A stretch of DNA of 64,000 nt from Rallus limicola (taxonomy: Eukaryota > Chordata > Aves > Gruiformes > Rallidae), in contig JAKCOZ010000002.1 of NCBI GenBank assembly GCA_022605955.1, positions 69,172,783 through 69,236,782 of the forward strand, written 5' to 3'. The position numbers were made by a program, and so were the translations under genes. Of the stretch, positions 9,901 to 23,900 are shown piece after piece (the stretch's first letter is position 1; every line of letters starts with the position of its first letter). Under the pieces are notes generated by a model. It saw only the letters and a list, made by a program, of their open reading frames with translations, made no database searches and was not told the origin of the DNA.

Positions 9901-12763
9901 AAAATATCTGAGTACAAAAATCAAGAAGAAAAATGTGCAGATTTAAAACAGAGGGAGGCATATATCAGCCATTGTGCAAGTCCTCAATGTAGTATACATT
10001 TAAACATTGACGTGGGAAAGATCAAATCTGTGATAACAGTATGACGAATGGGCACAATATAGTATTACACTACAGGAAGAAGGCATCGGTACTCTTCAGA
10101 AAGATCCAACCTCGAAAGTACATTTGTTCTGCTCAAACGTCAGTCTCATAACTGAAAAGTCATCTTCTGATAGGCAAACTATCTATAGAATTCTGTATTC
10201 CTTTCAGTCCAGTCTTAGATGCAGAAATACTTCAGAAAAGGCTAAGATGAAGGAAGTATCAGGAGAGGAGAGATAGGAGGGGTTGGAAAAAGTGTCAAAT
10301 ACACATGCACACTAACGAGCGCCCTCAGTGCTAAAACCAGTAGTCCTCTAAAAAGAGGTTACAGCCTGTGAACCTCATTCTTCCAGGCAGGTAGATATTT
10401 CTATCATAGAACATCTAACTTGATATCAGAGCTCTTTGTCAAGATGCCTGTGACTGTCACAACTGACAGTCCATTCTCAGCACTGAGGAGAGAACTGGAA
10501 GGGCCTCCATCAAGCCTCCATCAGGACACTGTCAAAATATCTCTTTTCCAAACTCAAGCCAGTGTGGTGCACACATACAAAATGTTAATAATCTGCAAGC
10601 TCTAGAAAAAACAGCTTGTCAGGTTTGCATTTCCTGTATGTTTCATCAATTATTTTCTGATTATTAATATTCTGTGGGAGCAAGAGTCGAAATCCCTTGC
10701 AAATGCTGCAAATTCCCCTTTAAATTTATGCCTCCAAGGCCCCCTTGCCATGGAGAGTATTTTAACAGGGCCTTACTTGTCTCTCTTAGGCTCAATCTAG
10801 AGCAGAATCTTCAAAGTTCATGTCTCAAACACAGAAGTCTATGGTTCAGTTCTCACCTTGATTTAAAAACTGGACAAAGAAATGGAATATCACAATATAT
10901 GGGGTTTTAAGACAATGAAACAACCATGATACAGCAGACAAATTCTGCTCCAACATTAACAATGGACTTTTACCTCATTGTTTTATATTGACAGATGCAG
11001 GTGTAATTTCCCTTTCCTTCTATGTGCCTTATATGGGAAGAATTCAAGTGAATTCCCCAAGAAGACAGAGGAACCAGACACCCTCTGAAAATGTTTTGGC
11101 TAAAGAATTAATCTATAAGTCTATACCTCACTGTCAATATACCTTATTTGCTCTTAAATAAGGGCAGTGGCCAGTCTAAAGCACAAATGAAAGCAGAGAA
11201 CATGATTGTAGGCACATTATCTTTTAAAGTCCAAATAATTCATGTATGATCACACACATTATTTAAGCAATGCTAAGTGCAGAACGTTCACACATGTGCA
11301 TCTATATGCACACTCATATTTCTGTCCATCCCAAGGACTTAATCTCACTTATCAGTCATTATTTGAACAAACAGCACACACAGCTCTACTAAGCCTTAGT
11401 ACTTGCATACTCAAAGTGCTTACAGGCTAACCACAGGTATCATTGCTTGTTGTACATAACAAACCAAAGAAAGAAAAAGAAACAGCAGACACAGATGCTT
11501 TTTCATGGGCTAAATCAGCTCAGCTGTGTCTACTTGTATTGGCAGTTTTCTGAAGGCACTATGGCATAATGAATGTGTCTTGGGGTGACATTTGAAGGAA
11601 AATCAGGAGATTTTTTTTCATGCCAGTGATGCTCTTAACGCTTTATGTGTAAGGAACCAAATGAAAAAGAAAAATTGAAGTTCTTTAGAAGGAGATATGA
11701 AAGGATGGCATTTTTGCAAGGATGCTGATAAGTTTTGTTTTATTTCAATACAAACATGCTAACCTTTAGTCAAGGACTAGGAAAAGTTATATATGTAGAC
11801 CAAAATAAAATACTTCTTTAAGTTCAATGAAGACTTCCATCATAAGTTATAAGATAAAATGTATTTTTGTATGAGAAGCAGTACACGCTTTTACTTTTGT
11901 ACTTTTCTGAAAAGACTGATTCTAGACTGCTTGTTTGAAGTTTGGAGTTGATAGTGGAATAAGCAGCTATCAGTGTACTGATAACAAATTCAAGCTTGGC
12001 TAACTGGTCATAAAAGTCATAAATAACACAAAAATATATTTCAGAAGTTCAAAACTTAAATCTATACTGTATATGAAAATACATAAGAAAAATCCATTAA
12101 ACCAGGTTTTAATGTAAATGCTTCAGTATGAAACAAGCTTTGACCCTGCAAAATCATGACAGCTCTAAGTTTCAATTAATACAAATAGATTCAGTTACCT
12201 AATTAACCTAATTTCAACCAGAATAACCTAGTTATATGATATTGAAAACCTCCTTCCCTATGTAAGAACTGTAAGATTTCAGCATCTAGACAATCAGATT
12301 ACTAAAGAATAAAGCTGGAAGCAAGGATTAAGAATGAAGCAGAATTTTAAAGAAACTTTAAAAAAGCTTTAAGGCTCTTGACAGATACTGAAAATTAATT
12401 TAGATGAATGATAAATTAATTAGATCCTGAGTTTTGGTCTTGCAAGTTTAAATATCTTTTAATAGTCTTCATCTAGGACATTCTGCCTTTTTTAAGGGGT
12501 ACCGTGCTCTGGAAGTGAGAAGACTATAGAGAAAATGTTTTCACTATGATGTCAAATTAAGATATTTATATTCATGTTACATATCTATGTACATGCCCTT
12601 GCTACAATGTTTTCAGCAAAGTACTACTGATCATCGACAAAAACATGGTCTATTTAGAGTGCTCATACCAACCTATCAAATATTAAACATGTATCTCACC
12701 TAAATCCTCTGTATATTTTGATTCTCAATAACTACATTTTTTTCCTCAGAAACATTACAAAGT
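9901..12763. other. Unique noncoding DNA, no gene seen
   Basis: AT-rich with scattered short A and T runs. A minus-strand splice-like pair near 10860-10890 would give only a 13-nt exon and is not accepted. No known repeat was recognised. Confidence 0.5.
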
Positions 12764-13776
12764 TGTAGTGAGTTGACTATGGCTGGAGGCCAGATACCCT
12801 CCAAAGCTGCTCTGTCACCCTCCTCCTCAGCTGGGCAAAGGACAGAAGGTATAATGAAAGGGTCATGGGTCAAGTTAAGGACAGGGAGAGATCATTCACC
12901 GGTTATTGTCATGGGCTAAACAGATTCAAAAAAACTCCAAATCAAACTGTTACCCAATGGAAAAAAGAGTAGAATAATGAGAAATAAAACCAAATCTTAA
13001 ACACCTTCCCCCCCACACACACTCCTCCTTTCTTCCTGGGCTCAATTTCACTCCTAATTTCTGTACCTCCTCCCCCTGAGAATCGGGGTTGGGGTCAGTT
13101 CATCACACGTTGTCTCTGCCACTTCCTCCTTGGGTGAGGACTCTACACACTCTTCCTCTGCTCCATGGTGGGTGTCCCTTCCATGGGTTGCAGTTCCTCA
13201 ACACCAGACTTCTCCACTACAGGTCAATCCCAGGGTCACAAGTCCTGTCAGCAAACCTGCTCCAGCCTGGGCTCCTCCCTCCATGGACTGAAGGTCCTGA
13301 CAGGAGCTTGCTCCAGCATAGGCTTCCCACAGGCTCACAGCCTTCTTCAGGTTTCTCCACCTGTTCTGGCCCTGGGTCATCCATATCCTCCATAGACTGC
13401 AGGGGGAAAACCTTCTTCACCATGGTCTTCTCCAGGGGCTGTGGGGGAATCTCTCCTCTGGCACCTGGAGGGCCTCCTCTCCTCCTTCTTCACTGACATT
13501 GGTGCCTGCAAAGTTTCTTAGATCTTCTCACTCCTCTCTCTGGCAGCAAAATGCTGCTGCTTGTAGGTTGGTTTTTTTTTTTTTTCCTTCTTTAGTATGC
13601 TATCACAGAGGTGCTATTACCATCACCGATTGCCTTAGCCAGGTGTGGGTCTGCCTTGGAGCTGGCTAGTATCAGCTCTGTCAGACCTGGGGGAAGCTTC
13701 TAGCAGCTTCTCACAGAAACTACCCTGCAGCACCCTCCCCCTCCCCACCCCAACCTTGCCATGCAAGCCCAAAACA
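12764..13776. mobile_element. Solo LTR of an avian endogenous retrovirus
   Basis: The element begins TGTAGTGAGTTGACTATGGC and ends ATGCAAGCCCAAAACA, so it has TG...CA termini, and is about 1.01 kb. The flanking 5-mers AAAGT (12759-12763) and AAAGG (13777-13781) match at four of five bases, consistent with a target-site duplication. I recognise the blocks 'GACAGGGAGAGATCA', 'AGAAATAAAACCAAATCTTA', 'GTTCATCACACGTTGTCTCT' and 'GGGGAAGCTTCTAGCAGCTT' as those of an abundant bird LTR, from memory and without database support. No gag, pol or env adjoins it, so it is a recombined solo LTR. Sense direction is uncertain: the TG...CA ends are symmetric and I lean to minus from the layout of the family. 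Plus-strand frames of 135 and 76 codons inside it are not genes. A T14 run lies at 13572-13585. Confidence 0.75.
13158..13470. repeat. Internal ~51-bp periodic array in the LTR
   Basis: CTGCTCC/CTTCTCC-type unit starts recur near 13158, 13209, 13258, 13309, 13361 and 13412, at steps of about 49-52 bases. Each is followed by a C/T-rich 'GGGCTCC...CCATGG...CTGCAGG'-like body. These are roughly six imperfect tandem units inside the LTR. The array is GC-rich compared with the rest of the window. Such arrays vary in copy number between LTR copies. Confidence 0.55.
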
Positions 13777-16700
13777 AAAGGAAATGTAAATATATACCAA
13801 ATGAGATCTTCTCTATTTTACCAAGGAAGTCTAGGTTATCTCCTAGCTTTCTGAATACTATAATTAGAGTCATTCCACAAATGCTCTGCTCACTCATTGA
13901 CTTGTTAACTTCATGCTTGTGGCAAACCTTCATGTTCTGGAGAAGATTAAATGTTTCTACACCATTTTAGGGAAAAACGGACTTTTTCCTATTGTGATTT
14001 TCACATTGTTGTGCATGTGTGCAACACAGAGCGGATCATGCAAACATTTGCAATTAATATGTTTAATCTCTCAATGACAATTATGCCATGAAAGGAGGTC
14101 TCTTAGAAAAGTAATGGGAGACCTGCTGGTAACTCCTAATATCTACCAAGCAAGTAAGCTCAAAAAAAGTTTAGATAAGCACAAGGCTGAAGCTTGAAAC
14201 AAAGAACTGAGCTTTGTATGGTTTTCAATAAAAAGGCTGCTCTCAGAGAATGGAGTGTAGGAGGGCGACTGGAATCACGTACATTCACGAAAGCACATGC
14301 TGACCTTAGGTCCATGCCACTCCTCCTTGCCTGAGAACCAATGTGCTGGATTCCTTCTGGGTAAAAAAGTGCTGACTTGTTCTGAAACGGCACCTGGTGT
14401 TACTGTAAATGCACACTGCTTTTACAGTTCCCAGCAGAGCGCTCTCTGCGTGGAGATTACATGATCTTTACACTCCTGGCAGGAAATAAAAGATGTTAAT
14501 GGTGAGGACCTCTGTTAAGAACAGTAGCTGTGAGGAAGAAGAGGAAGGACTAGGGCATGGTTATATAACAACGATCTAAATACAGGTTTTGCACTGTGAA
14601 GGTGTGACATACTTTTGGAAATGTTAAAGGACCCGCAGAAAATTCAGTCCAGCAGGAACAGATTGGAGAACTAATGCAATGGACACCGTACAGGTGGGAG
14701 AGTCAAAAAAGGCAGCAAAACTGGGGCAAGTCATGTGTCTTGATGAAGGGTCCTCATGAAGATGGCTTTGTAGCTGATATAGGTAGCAAATGACCACACC
14801 AGCACGGCAAACACAAGGGTAGAAGAGGGGGATGTTTATTCTGATAATGGACAGTCTGTACCAGTCCAAATCTCTTAAGAGAGACCATAGTTACTATCAA
14901 ATACCAGAGATTCTTGTAATAGCTTGTGAAAGGCTATGTGGCTGCTTCAAGTTCTAATTGTAGGTCAGTCAGAATTGCATCTTAAATACATTTTCTATGC
15001 CAAATTTTCTATGCCTGTCTGCATCTAGTGCAGCCTCTTTAAAGCATTTATTTCCTAAGACACTAGTAGCACAAAGGAAAAATTTCATTTCTTTCTTTAT
15101 AGTTTTTTTGTCTGTGTCCCTTATTGCACCAGACTGTTCTTTCATTTGGTACTGGGGCAGCTGTTTCCACAGCTTGCTGGAAGCCAGCTCTCTAAAACAG
15201 CGTAGGTTAAAAAAAAAAAAAGACAACGTGAATCATTTCAGTGACCTGGTTTACAGCAAACACTTGAATTCCTGAATTTAGAAGCTACTGAAATATAGTC
15301 AGGGAAGCAACACTGTGACTCATCTTCAACACAAAGCGCTCTCAGGCAATTACAACTTTCAATCTGTCTGTTCAAAGGTGAATCACAAGCTGGCCCACAG
15401 AATACTCGAAGAAGTATATACATTTTGCAAGCATAGCAGATTCATGCAAAATGAAAACAAAGAATTATTGTCTGAACCATAAGCCAGGCTATAAATCATG
15501 TTTAAAAATTGACAGCATGCATTTTAACAGAAATCCACAGCTAAAGAATTGGTACAACTTTTAGGGATCCACATCCCCCTCTCAACATTTCAGGTAGGAA
15601 GATTTCATAGAGGTGAGTGAACATACTACAGCTGCCTCTGTAATGTCAAGAGATGAGAAATGAAGTATCAACACGGTTAGAACAGGATGAAAGTGTTCAA
15701 TTCCCACCAAAGGTCTGCTTTATTCTGCAATTGGGTAGCTTTTCCTTATGAAGTATAATAAATCATGCTCACCTGGTTACATGTTGAAGGAACACTTTAA
15801 AAGAGCAATGAATAAATAAATACCTTAAAATCATTCAGTAAAGGAAGACAAGGAATACTGTCATATTGAGCTAAGACATACACTTTACAAGAAACAGTAT
15901 ACTGTATTGACTGGTATACATGCTAACAGATGAATGAGCACATGGCTTGTGAGACTGTATAAGTGGTACTGAATAAGGAAGTTTCATTCCAGGCTCTGGT
16001 TCAGACCCTAACTTTGCTTTCTAGTCAGCTCTTGTGCTGTAGGTAGTTCAAGATAAATAGCACTGGAGAAATTAGATTTTTTTTCCAATTTGTGAGGAAA
16101 AGGCTTGAAGGAATGGAAACTTATCAAAGAACTCTGAAGGAAATATATTGTTGAATATGTTTCAAGAAAGCTTTAGCAGAAGATGGTGGAAATGGACTTA
16201 GTTTGACAGTTTATCATAGACCGAGTCATTGCTTTCTGTTGATTATGCTAGTGATAGGAAAATGTTCTGGAAAATGAGGAGGAAACACTCCCCCCTTCAA
16301 GTGGCATAACACAATCTACAGTAAGATTGTAATCTATTCATAACCATCAGATATAAGACAGAATTATATATGACAAAAGTGAGGAAACTGATGCAAGAAA
16401 AAGAACATCAAGTAGGTTTGATGGTTTTGTGTTTTCCATATAATCAAGGAAAAAAAGAAAATTATTAAAAAATGCCCCGCATACTATGAAAAACTGTTCG
16501 GGTTACTTCAAAACTTTAGGTGCCTTAGAAGAATTGAGCTTGTGCTTAGAATGAAGTCATAAGTTCCCATTCAGGGGTCTGGCAAGCTAGCTGGGGTCAG
16601 TTCTGGACCTGAAGGCTCGAAGCTATACATGTCTTCCTTGGGAAAGCCTGGGAAACAACCTCAGGAGATGTTTGGGGTAGGGCAGTGTAGGCAGGAGGGC

Positions 16701-19573
16701 TTGGATGTAAGCATAGAGTTGGAGGGCATGCTGTGGTGGAATATAGCTCAACTCTCAAACACTGCTGAAACTGGGAACTTACTACGTATTTTTAATAGAA
16801 CTCATATGCATCTTAAATCCATAAAGTTTCATAATGTTGAATAAAAAAAAATAGAAGGGTGCATAGGAAACCTAACTGAGTCTCAGTAAAAAAGAAACAG
16901 TGACCTACAGGTCTGGCACATTTCTTCATAATTTTATGCTGCTCTTAACGTGAAGCAATGAAGTCTAAGCTACAGAGTAGTGTGTGGCCTCACAGGGTTA
17001 GATGTGAAGCAATTTACTGATGCCAGTTTGCAAGTTAGGCAGTGTTTCTCTCAAGAGATTCAGAGCAGGCAACGAAGGAAAGGAAAAACAGATATTGCAC
17101 CTTCAAAATCAGTTAACTATATTTAGGTATTATAGATATGATTGTAGCTCAGGCATAATGGTATATCTATTTTATAGCATCACTAGAGAGCAGAATTATG
17201 CCTCTTTGTTTTGCTTCCCTTAATCTACTTGATGCTCATTAAAAATAACACTTCATTTAAATTTTGACAGCTTGTAAAATTTGGTTGGATTACTGCTCCT
17301 CTGAAATGTTTTTTATTGAAGGCCACTTGAAACACGAAGGCCACTAACACTTCATTAATGAAATTACAGCACACCTAAATTCTTACTGTGATTTATAACT
17401 GTTCCTTTCTCCAATAATTAAAAAGATTGAGTAGGAAACAGCAATAGTTAACAAATGATGTTTAGCACAATAACCTTGTCTCTCGCGGTTGAATGCACAA
17501 TTCCTTACAATGTTGAAAACTTAAAATGCTTTGAAAGTTGTAAGGGGTGGTATGCAAAATAAGGAAGATATCCTAATTCTATGATGAAACTACAACATTT
17601 GAGCTATTTACAGCAAAACTAGAGTTGTCAGAGCATGGCATGCTTTTCTTATTTCTTTAAGTGCTATTTTATTAATGGACAAGTGTCTATTTGTTGCAGT
17701 CTAAGGAAAGTAGTATGTCTTTGAGTTCACTTGGCTGAACCAATGAAATCTGCTGCTCCTTATCAGCAAGGTCTGCTGTTCAAAGGTCCATCAGGAATAA
17801 AAGCAAATCCTCCTGCTGCGTAAGGAGATCATTTGTGTCAAGGCAAAGCGTGCTCACTACTGATAGGGTTGGGATGCTAAACAGGACTGTTTTTCTCCAA
17901 AATTAATGTGGACCTCTGCCCCAAGCTTCTTTATTCTGCATCACACAGATGTGAGGTTTTGTATGGTTTCATCAATTAGGTTGCTGACAGAGGGGTCACT
18001 CAAGCAGATAATTTGGTATTGAGGTTATAATTATGGCTACAGTGACTTTCACATACCCTTACTCATCACGCTGTCCAAAATATGTGTGGCATTAATACCT
18101 GAGCAGCAAGTGCTAAGCATGTCTTGACATAACTGCCCATTCCGAAGGCTTGTCCCAAAGGAGGGGGAGCACTGGGGCAGCAACTTCTGGTACAAAGAGC
18201 TGCTCTCCAGGAAGCCCTCATCACTGCCTGCTAGAGCACTGCCTGCCACACCTCTTCACTACATTTATGCCAGGGATTACTTGGCCCTGCAATTTAAGAA
18301 AGCATAAAGGTAGCTGAAGTAATTTCCATCCCACTGTCCAGGTGGGAGAACAGGACAGCAGGGCAGGTAATTTTCTGGCTCACTGATTTTTTCTTCCCCC
18401 CCCATGAACTAATTACTGTTGGATGATAACTAAAAATTTAAAAGGCAAAAGTCCAAAATCACCAGGCCCACTTGTCTGTAACCAAAAGAATCTTCTTTTC
18501 ATTAAGTGCTCAAATATAAGATGTTGAAGATAGTCAGAGCAATAGCAGAGAGAAGAGTTAGGTGAAAGCAGTTATTTAATCCTTATGATATAATTTCTCT
18601 GGGACATATTTTCCATGCATTACAGGAGCTACTGCCCTTCCCAAACCTTATCTGGGAAGCAGGAGGCTAAAGGTGTTTCCACCAAATAAGAGGTTTGATC
18701 ATGAATTCATATTTGAATCCTCTCAGCAAGGACTAAATCCAAAAAAGTTAGTGGTAGGCAAAAGATGCCAAAATGAATGTCTAATTGATCATCTCAATAG
18801 AAGGAAGGGTGCACCTCCTACTGTTGCTGGTTTCAAACAGTCCCTCGTCCATGCTATCTGCCAAGGTCTTCACAGGTCTTGTCTAGAAAAGTGCCAGATG
18901 GCATGGGTCAAAACTACAGAAGGGAGCACGATAAGTAGTAAACCAGAGGAATAACCGCACATCAGCTCTCGAGCCCATACCCTGCATACATAGTTCCTTG
19001 TACAGATCTGCTGTGATTGAGTCCTTGAATGAGGTGCTCTCCTGTCATTGGTGACTGGCTGCTGAATAGGTGTACTGCAAGTTTGATCATTATTTAACTC
19101 TCTGACAGTGCAGATGAAACAAGCCCACATGACTAAGCCTTGAGCTCTTTTAAGAGTGGAAATTACTAGTTTTGGGAAGTACTTTGCAGTACTGTGGTTT
19201 TGTCATCATTGGATTTCTAAATCCATCTCCTGGATTTCTAAATGAGGAGGGAAAGTGGATTTGGAAGGAATTGTATAGCACTATATAAGAAACAACTGTA
19301 AAGAAATATAAAAGTCAACACTTTGGGTTGTCTGCACTGTATTGGTTTAGCTGTTAAAATGCACATTTTTAAGCAGTGCTGCTGCTGCATGGAATGAGGC
19401 AGACAGGGAGTGTGTCTCAGCAAGTAGCGCTGTGCTTGCTAAAGGCAGCTGGAAGTCTACAATAACAACACATTTACTTGTCTGTTATCTTGAACAGCTA
19501 CAATTTTCCATCCCAATTCAGTCTATTAAAACAATTTCCCAAGCACCAAAATATTAGAAAGATGCTGATTTTG
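13777..19573. other. Unique noncoding DNA, no gene seen
   Basis: Long AT-rich stretch without a recognised transposon. An A13 run sits at about 15210-15222. A 93-codon plus-strand frame (18673-18954) and several of 60-92 codons have no family motif. A 19-nt segment at 15596-15614 lies between CAG and GTGAGT but is too short to weigh. A 12-bp direct repeat, GGATTTCTAAAT, occurs at 19211 and 19232. Confidence 0.5.
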
Positions 19574-19605
19574 TTTTTTTTTTAATGTCGCTTTTTTTTT
19601 TTTTT
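19574..19605. repeat. Paired poly(T) runs
   Basis: A T10 run (19574-19583) and a T14 run (19592-19605) are separated by AATGTCGC. They could be the complement of an old poly(A) tail, but no retroposed gene is recognisable to the left on the minus strand. Confidence 0.6.
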
Positions 19606-20724
19606 AAGGGTTTATTTTGTTCTGTTTAGGAAAAAAGGTAAGGAAGCTTAACTAACAGATCTCAGGAAATGAAATGATCACTACATCTTTAGCTGAACTG
19701 GAATGCAGTTAAGAAAATGAGAGAGGTTTAAGTTAGAGTCATGGGAACTGGTGAACAAAGGACCAAAAAACATGAAACCCCAACACAGATGTAGCAAAGA
19801 TTTTCCAGATGTGGAATTCTTCCTAGCGACCAGTAGAGTTAGCTTAACTTACTTAAGCTATAATGATTATTTTGGGGTGTGGGTTAAGAGTATGGCTCTA
19901 TGGCTCATTTCTTATCTTTCAGTCTTTTAATATAACTAAATGCAATTTACTTTGCTGAAGATTTTAATCTATATTTTCTTTATGAAGAGATGTCTGTTTC
20001 TTATTCATCTTAGTTTGTCTAATGTGGCATACATTGCCTTTCTGGGAGTGCCTTTGAGATGTACTGCAAAAGTTAATATATGTAGCAACTTCTTAGGCTG
20101 AAATCTTTCTTGGTTAATTTTTCAATGTCTAGTTCCTCATTTGAAATCAAAATGTTTTGATTAGAACTGTAACATTCATATCTCTATATCTTTACAGTTT
20201 TTAATATGGTCTTTGTTTGTGTTTGTGTGTTTATATTCCCATGAGATATATTCATACTTTTTATTTGTTCTTTTTTCAGTTGAAGAATTGTCTTTATTTA
20301 CTGATCTTTGATTGATTTATGTGAATTTTATGATCCCTCTAATTATTGCTAGAATTTTTCCTAACACAGAGAACTTTTGCTGTTTTGTAAATTATAGAGT
20401 ATTCTTAATTTGATGATGGATACTTGGTTTCCTGGAGGAAATAGATACCTCACAAAACAGAAGACTAGTTCATTTAATAAAATTATATCCAGTGTACATG
20501 TAAGAGCTGAATATTCAAAACAATTTTACTACAAAATCTAATTTCAGACACGTTAAAAATGAATTCAATATTTGAATACTGGAAATGCTACAATAGTAAT
20601 TTGACATCTTGGTCTAATTTTGAATTGGTACATAGAGTCTTCTGATTTTTGTAAGATTTACCCAACTCATTGGTAGGACAGTCATTAATTTAAGCGAGGA
20701 AAAGGTTATGTTAATCAGTTTTTC
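19606..20724. other. Unique AT-rich noncoding DNA
   Basis: T-rich on the plus strand (about 19900-20400), with short TGTTTGTGTTTGTGTGT low-complexity sequence near 20215. No gene or known repeat is seen. Confidence 0.5.
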
Positions 20725-20935
20725 TGTCATTAATTTGTCTAGACTTTATCTGAACCGTGTAAAATTTTAGAGTACACAATATACTGAGGCAAGGAGCCCA
20801 GTAGTTCAGTTTAGCATGTGTGAAGAACTGCCTTACCCCTGTTTGTTTTGAATCTGCCACCTCCATTTGATGTCCTCTTATTCTTTTATGGGAAGAGATG
20901 AGCAGTTGCACATAATGTCAAATGATAATCAGCAC
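20725..20935 (-). mobile_element. Ancient CR1/L3-type LINE fragment
   Basis: The order GTGAAGAACTGCCTTA, TTGTTTTGAATCTGCCACCT, CATTTGATGTCCTCTTATTC and TTATGGGAAGAG resembles the complement of the 3'-proximal region of very old CR1/L3 elements, which are shared by birds, reptiles and mammals. It is strongly diverged and contains no usable frame. The assignment rests on my memory of this repeat's word order. A 66-codon minus-strand frame over it is a by-product. Confidence 0.5.
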
Positions 20936-23900
20936 AGAGAAATCAAACATGGGTAACTGTTGTACTGAGAGATCAAAAAAATGTAAAAAAAAGTCAAAAA
21001 ATGTTTACTATTGAAAGAAGTGGCAGGTATTATTAAATCCACGATTGAAAAAGCCAGTACTACTTCCAAGCTAGCAGTGAATCTAACTTTAACTGTCAGA
21101 AACATGGTCTTCTACTTGACTTGATTGTCTGATCCTGTGATAACTGAACAGATGCCAAAAGGCAGTTTTCCTCCAAATCCTAGCCTAGATCCATGGTTCA
21201 CCACATAGAGTCAGGCCTAAGTTGTTAGGGTGATTTGTATAAAAAGCACAAGCCTGAGATCTTCCTCTAAAAGCATGAAAGGTATTTTAGGAAAACTAGA
21301 GATGAATCTCTTGGATTTCCAAACCTTTTTGAGCCACAAATGCCCTGATAACGATGAAATTATACCTGATAAAATTGATCAGCCCTATATACGCTTTAAA
21401 GTTTTACCAGAGCAGCTATATTCATTACGGATGCGAAATATAGCCGGGCCAAGGACACACTTGTGCTGACACAAAAGAGTTATTCCACTCAAAGAGTTAG
21501 CATGTGCTAGGCCACCAAAAGAAGTCCTTGGCAATCTCCAAACCTTCTGGAGTTTCATCCCTACTTTGAGGGCCTCCCATGGTAACTACAAGAGCAAATG
21601 TAGGCATAGGCACTGTAAAAAGGTCCCTATTAGTTAACTGACAGATAACAACTTCTTGTCAGAAGTCTCAGTCTTTCTTTTTCTTCCTTGCAACATGAAG
21701 AAATATTGATTACAAGATGATAATATAAATTAGGCAACCTTTCTTGAGAAAGTAGTGGGCTTTGTTTATTTGGGGTTTTTTTGCTTGCCTTTTTACAGGC
21801 ATTTCAACTACTCCAATTTCAAGCCTGTATTTTGACAAGTATTAAAATCCCTGGTTGCTTTCCTCTTTGCCTTTCAGTTCTACTTACAGGTGGCTACTGA
21901 GCTATGATGCACCTGGCTAGCACTCAAACTGGTTACCAAATATCTCCTTTTCAGCAAAAATAGAGCAGCGGGTGCAACTGAATCCACTCTAGACTGGATT
22001 TTAATACCTACCAAATGAACTGAAGAGTCTATTCACTCAGAGACAGCATCAGAGACTTGGATTTAGCATACTTCTACTTAGAAGCTTAGTCCAAACTCAC
22101 ATGACCGAAGTTATTACCTGCAGGAATAACTCCTTGCAGGTTTGTGTGACTTTCTTTTCTTTATTTTTAATACTTTTGAATTAAGCAACAATTTCAGTTA
22201 TCTGATTCCCAGTATTCAATGAAGGGGAGGCTCACCAAGAGCCAAAATCAACACAGAGGTAGATTGGAGATAGTAATACAGTAATACTTGAGGCAACCGA
22301 CTGACTTTGCACTTAGGAATTGTACACTGGCAGCTGCCATATGCTGGAGAACCATCAGGTGGTTTGATTGCCACTTCCCGATACATGCAAAGAAATGTCT
22401 TTTTAGAAGAGTATTTGCAGCGGACATTTGAGACAATGGCTAAACTTGGTGACTAGATGCCACAAGGTATTTCAAAATCTTCAAGACAACAAGAAACACC
22501 TTTTGTCAGATATGGTTTGTATGTTTGAGTTTACAGACAATAGAAGTTGTAGTGGCTCAGGCTGAATATACTACAGGCAGCTACAGCAGTTCTCTCTAGT
22601 CTCTTGCTGTACCAGAAGGCATTCAGAGCACCAGTCAACTCTAACATGGAAAAAACCCCAACAAACCAGTCTGAGCAACCTGTGATACTACAGTTACATA
22701 CAGGCCTATCATTGCCCTGCCAAGGATGGTTCCTCTTCAGGAAGACGCTTTGCCTCCAGGCATACCTAATCCAAAGTGTGCTCTCACCTGAGTTTTCAGC
22801 ATGTCCTTAGAGGAATGTAAATAAGCATGACTTCTCATCAAACATCAAAGAGCTCTCTCTTTTCCCTAAGGATTTGTGAAAAGGAGCTTTTTATTCTAAT
22901 AAAAGAGAAGTCTGAAGTGTGCATGTAAGTACCTAAAATATATAAACAACAAACCCTGTGGGGGTTTTGTGAAGTAAAGCCCATCTCCCAGGTGATCTGA
23001 GACTGAAACCATTTCTTGCCCTTTTGTTATAACAGATGCAAAAAGAGAAAAGTGATCCTGACACACTTCCTTAAGTGCCCTAAGCTCTTCATATTAAAGA
23101 CGATTTAAAATTGTCCAGCTACTTAGTTCATCTTCGACAACTCTGAAAAATCTTGTCAGTTCAAGTCCTATTTTCAAATATGAACACAGGAACATAATAT
23201 GAAATTTTCCAGAAATTACTAGATACTTTTCGAATTCTGCTCCATGTACAGATTTTACCGCTCAAAGGTAATCTTTACTCAGAATCAGTGTGCAGTTATC
23301 AGGTGTCACTGCAAGAAAGCCTGGTTATCTTCAGGTACATAAGTAAGTATGAAAATGTAGCCAAAAGTTAATTTTAAAATTTGGCTCTGCGAACCTCAGC
23401 TTTTCAGAAGTTGACTCTATTTCTGGACACTGAAACAGACATTTAAAAAGAAAGCCCATCACCCGATTTCCAAGTCAACAGTCATATCACTACTTTGGAC
23501 ACGATGGTCTAATGATTATTTGTCAGTATCCATCATGACCAAGTGAACTCGTTTATATTTCATCTGAATCAACATAAGCCTTTACCATGAACCCAGTCTG
23601 AACAAAATTAAGCTAGAAATAATTCAATTAACTTGTTATCGGTATTCCTTGTTATAGCCAAAAAAGGAAAGAAAGAACAACCTGTTCATGTTCGCTTTGA
23701 TTTAAAAGCTATTTTTGTTCAGACACTACTTCTTTTAGAATGTTTCTGATGTCCAATAAAATAAGAGAGCTGGGTAATATAGGTGTTCCCAAACCACTGT
23801 GTAACTGATAACTAGCTTCATACTGAAAAGCAACTCAATTAAGATTAAATATATAATATTTAATTATAATATGCTGAGTACCAGTTCACAGTCTGTGTGG

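Noticed and set aside
10870..10882. Minus-strand acceptor and GTGAGA donor around 13 nt
   Set aside because: Too short for confident exon definition and unsupported by any other exon nearby.
13089..13496. 135-codon plus-strand frame, the longest in the window
   Set aside because: Lies wholly inside the solo LTR and spans its tandem array; low stop density is due to GC-rich repeat units.
15596..15614. 19-nt plus-strand segment between CAG and GTGAGT
   Set aside because: Splice-like words alone occur by chance this often; the segment itself begins with GTAGGA, giving a competing donor.
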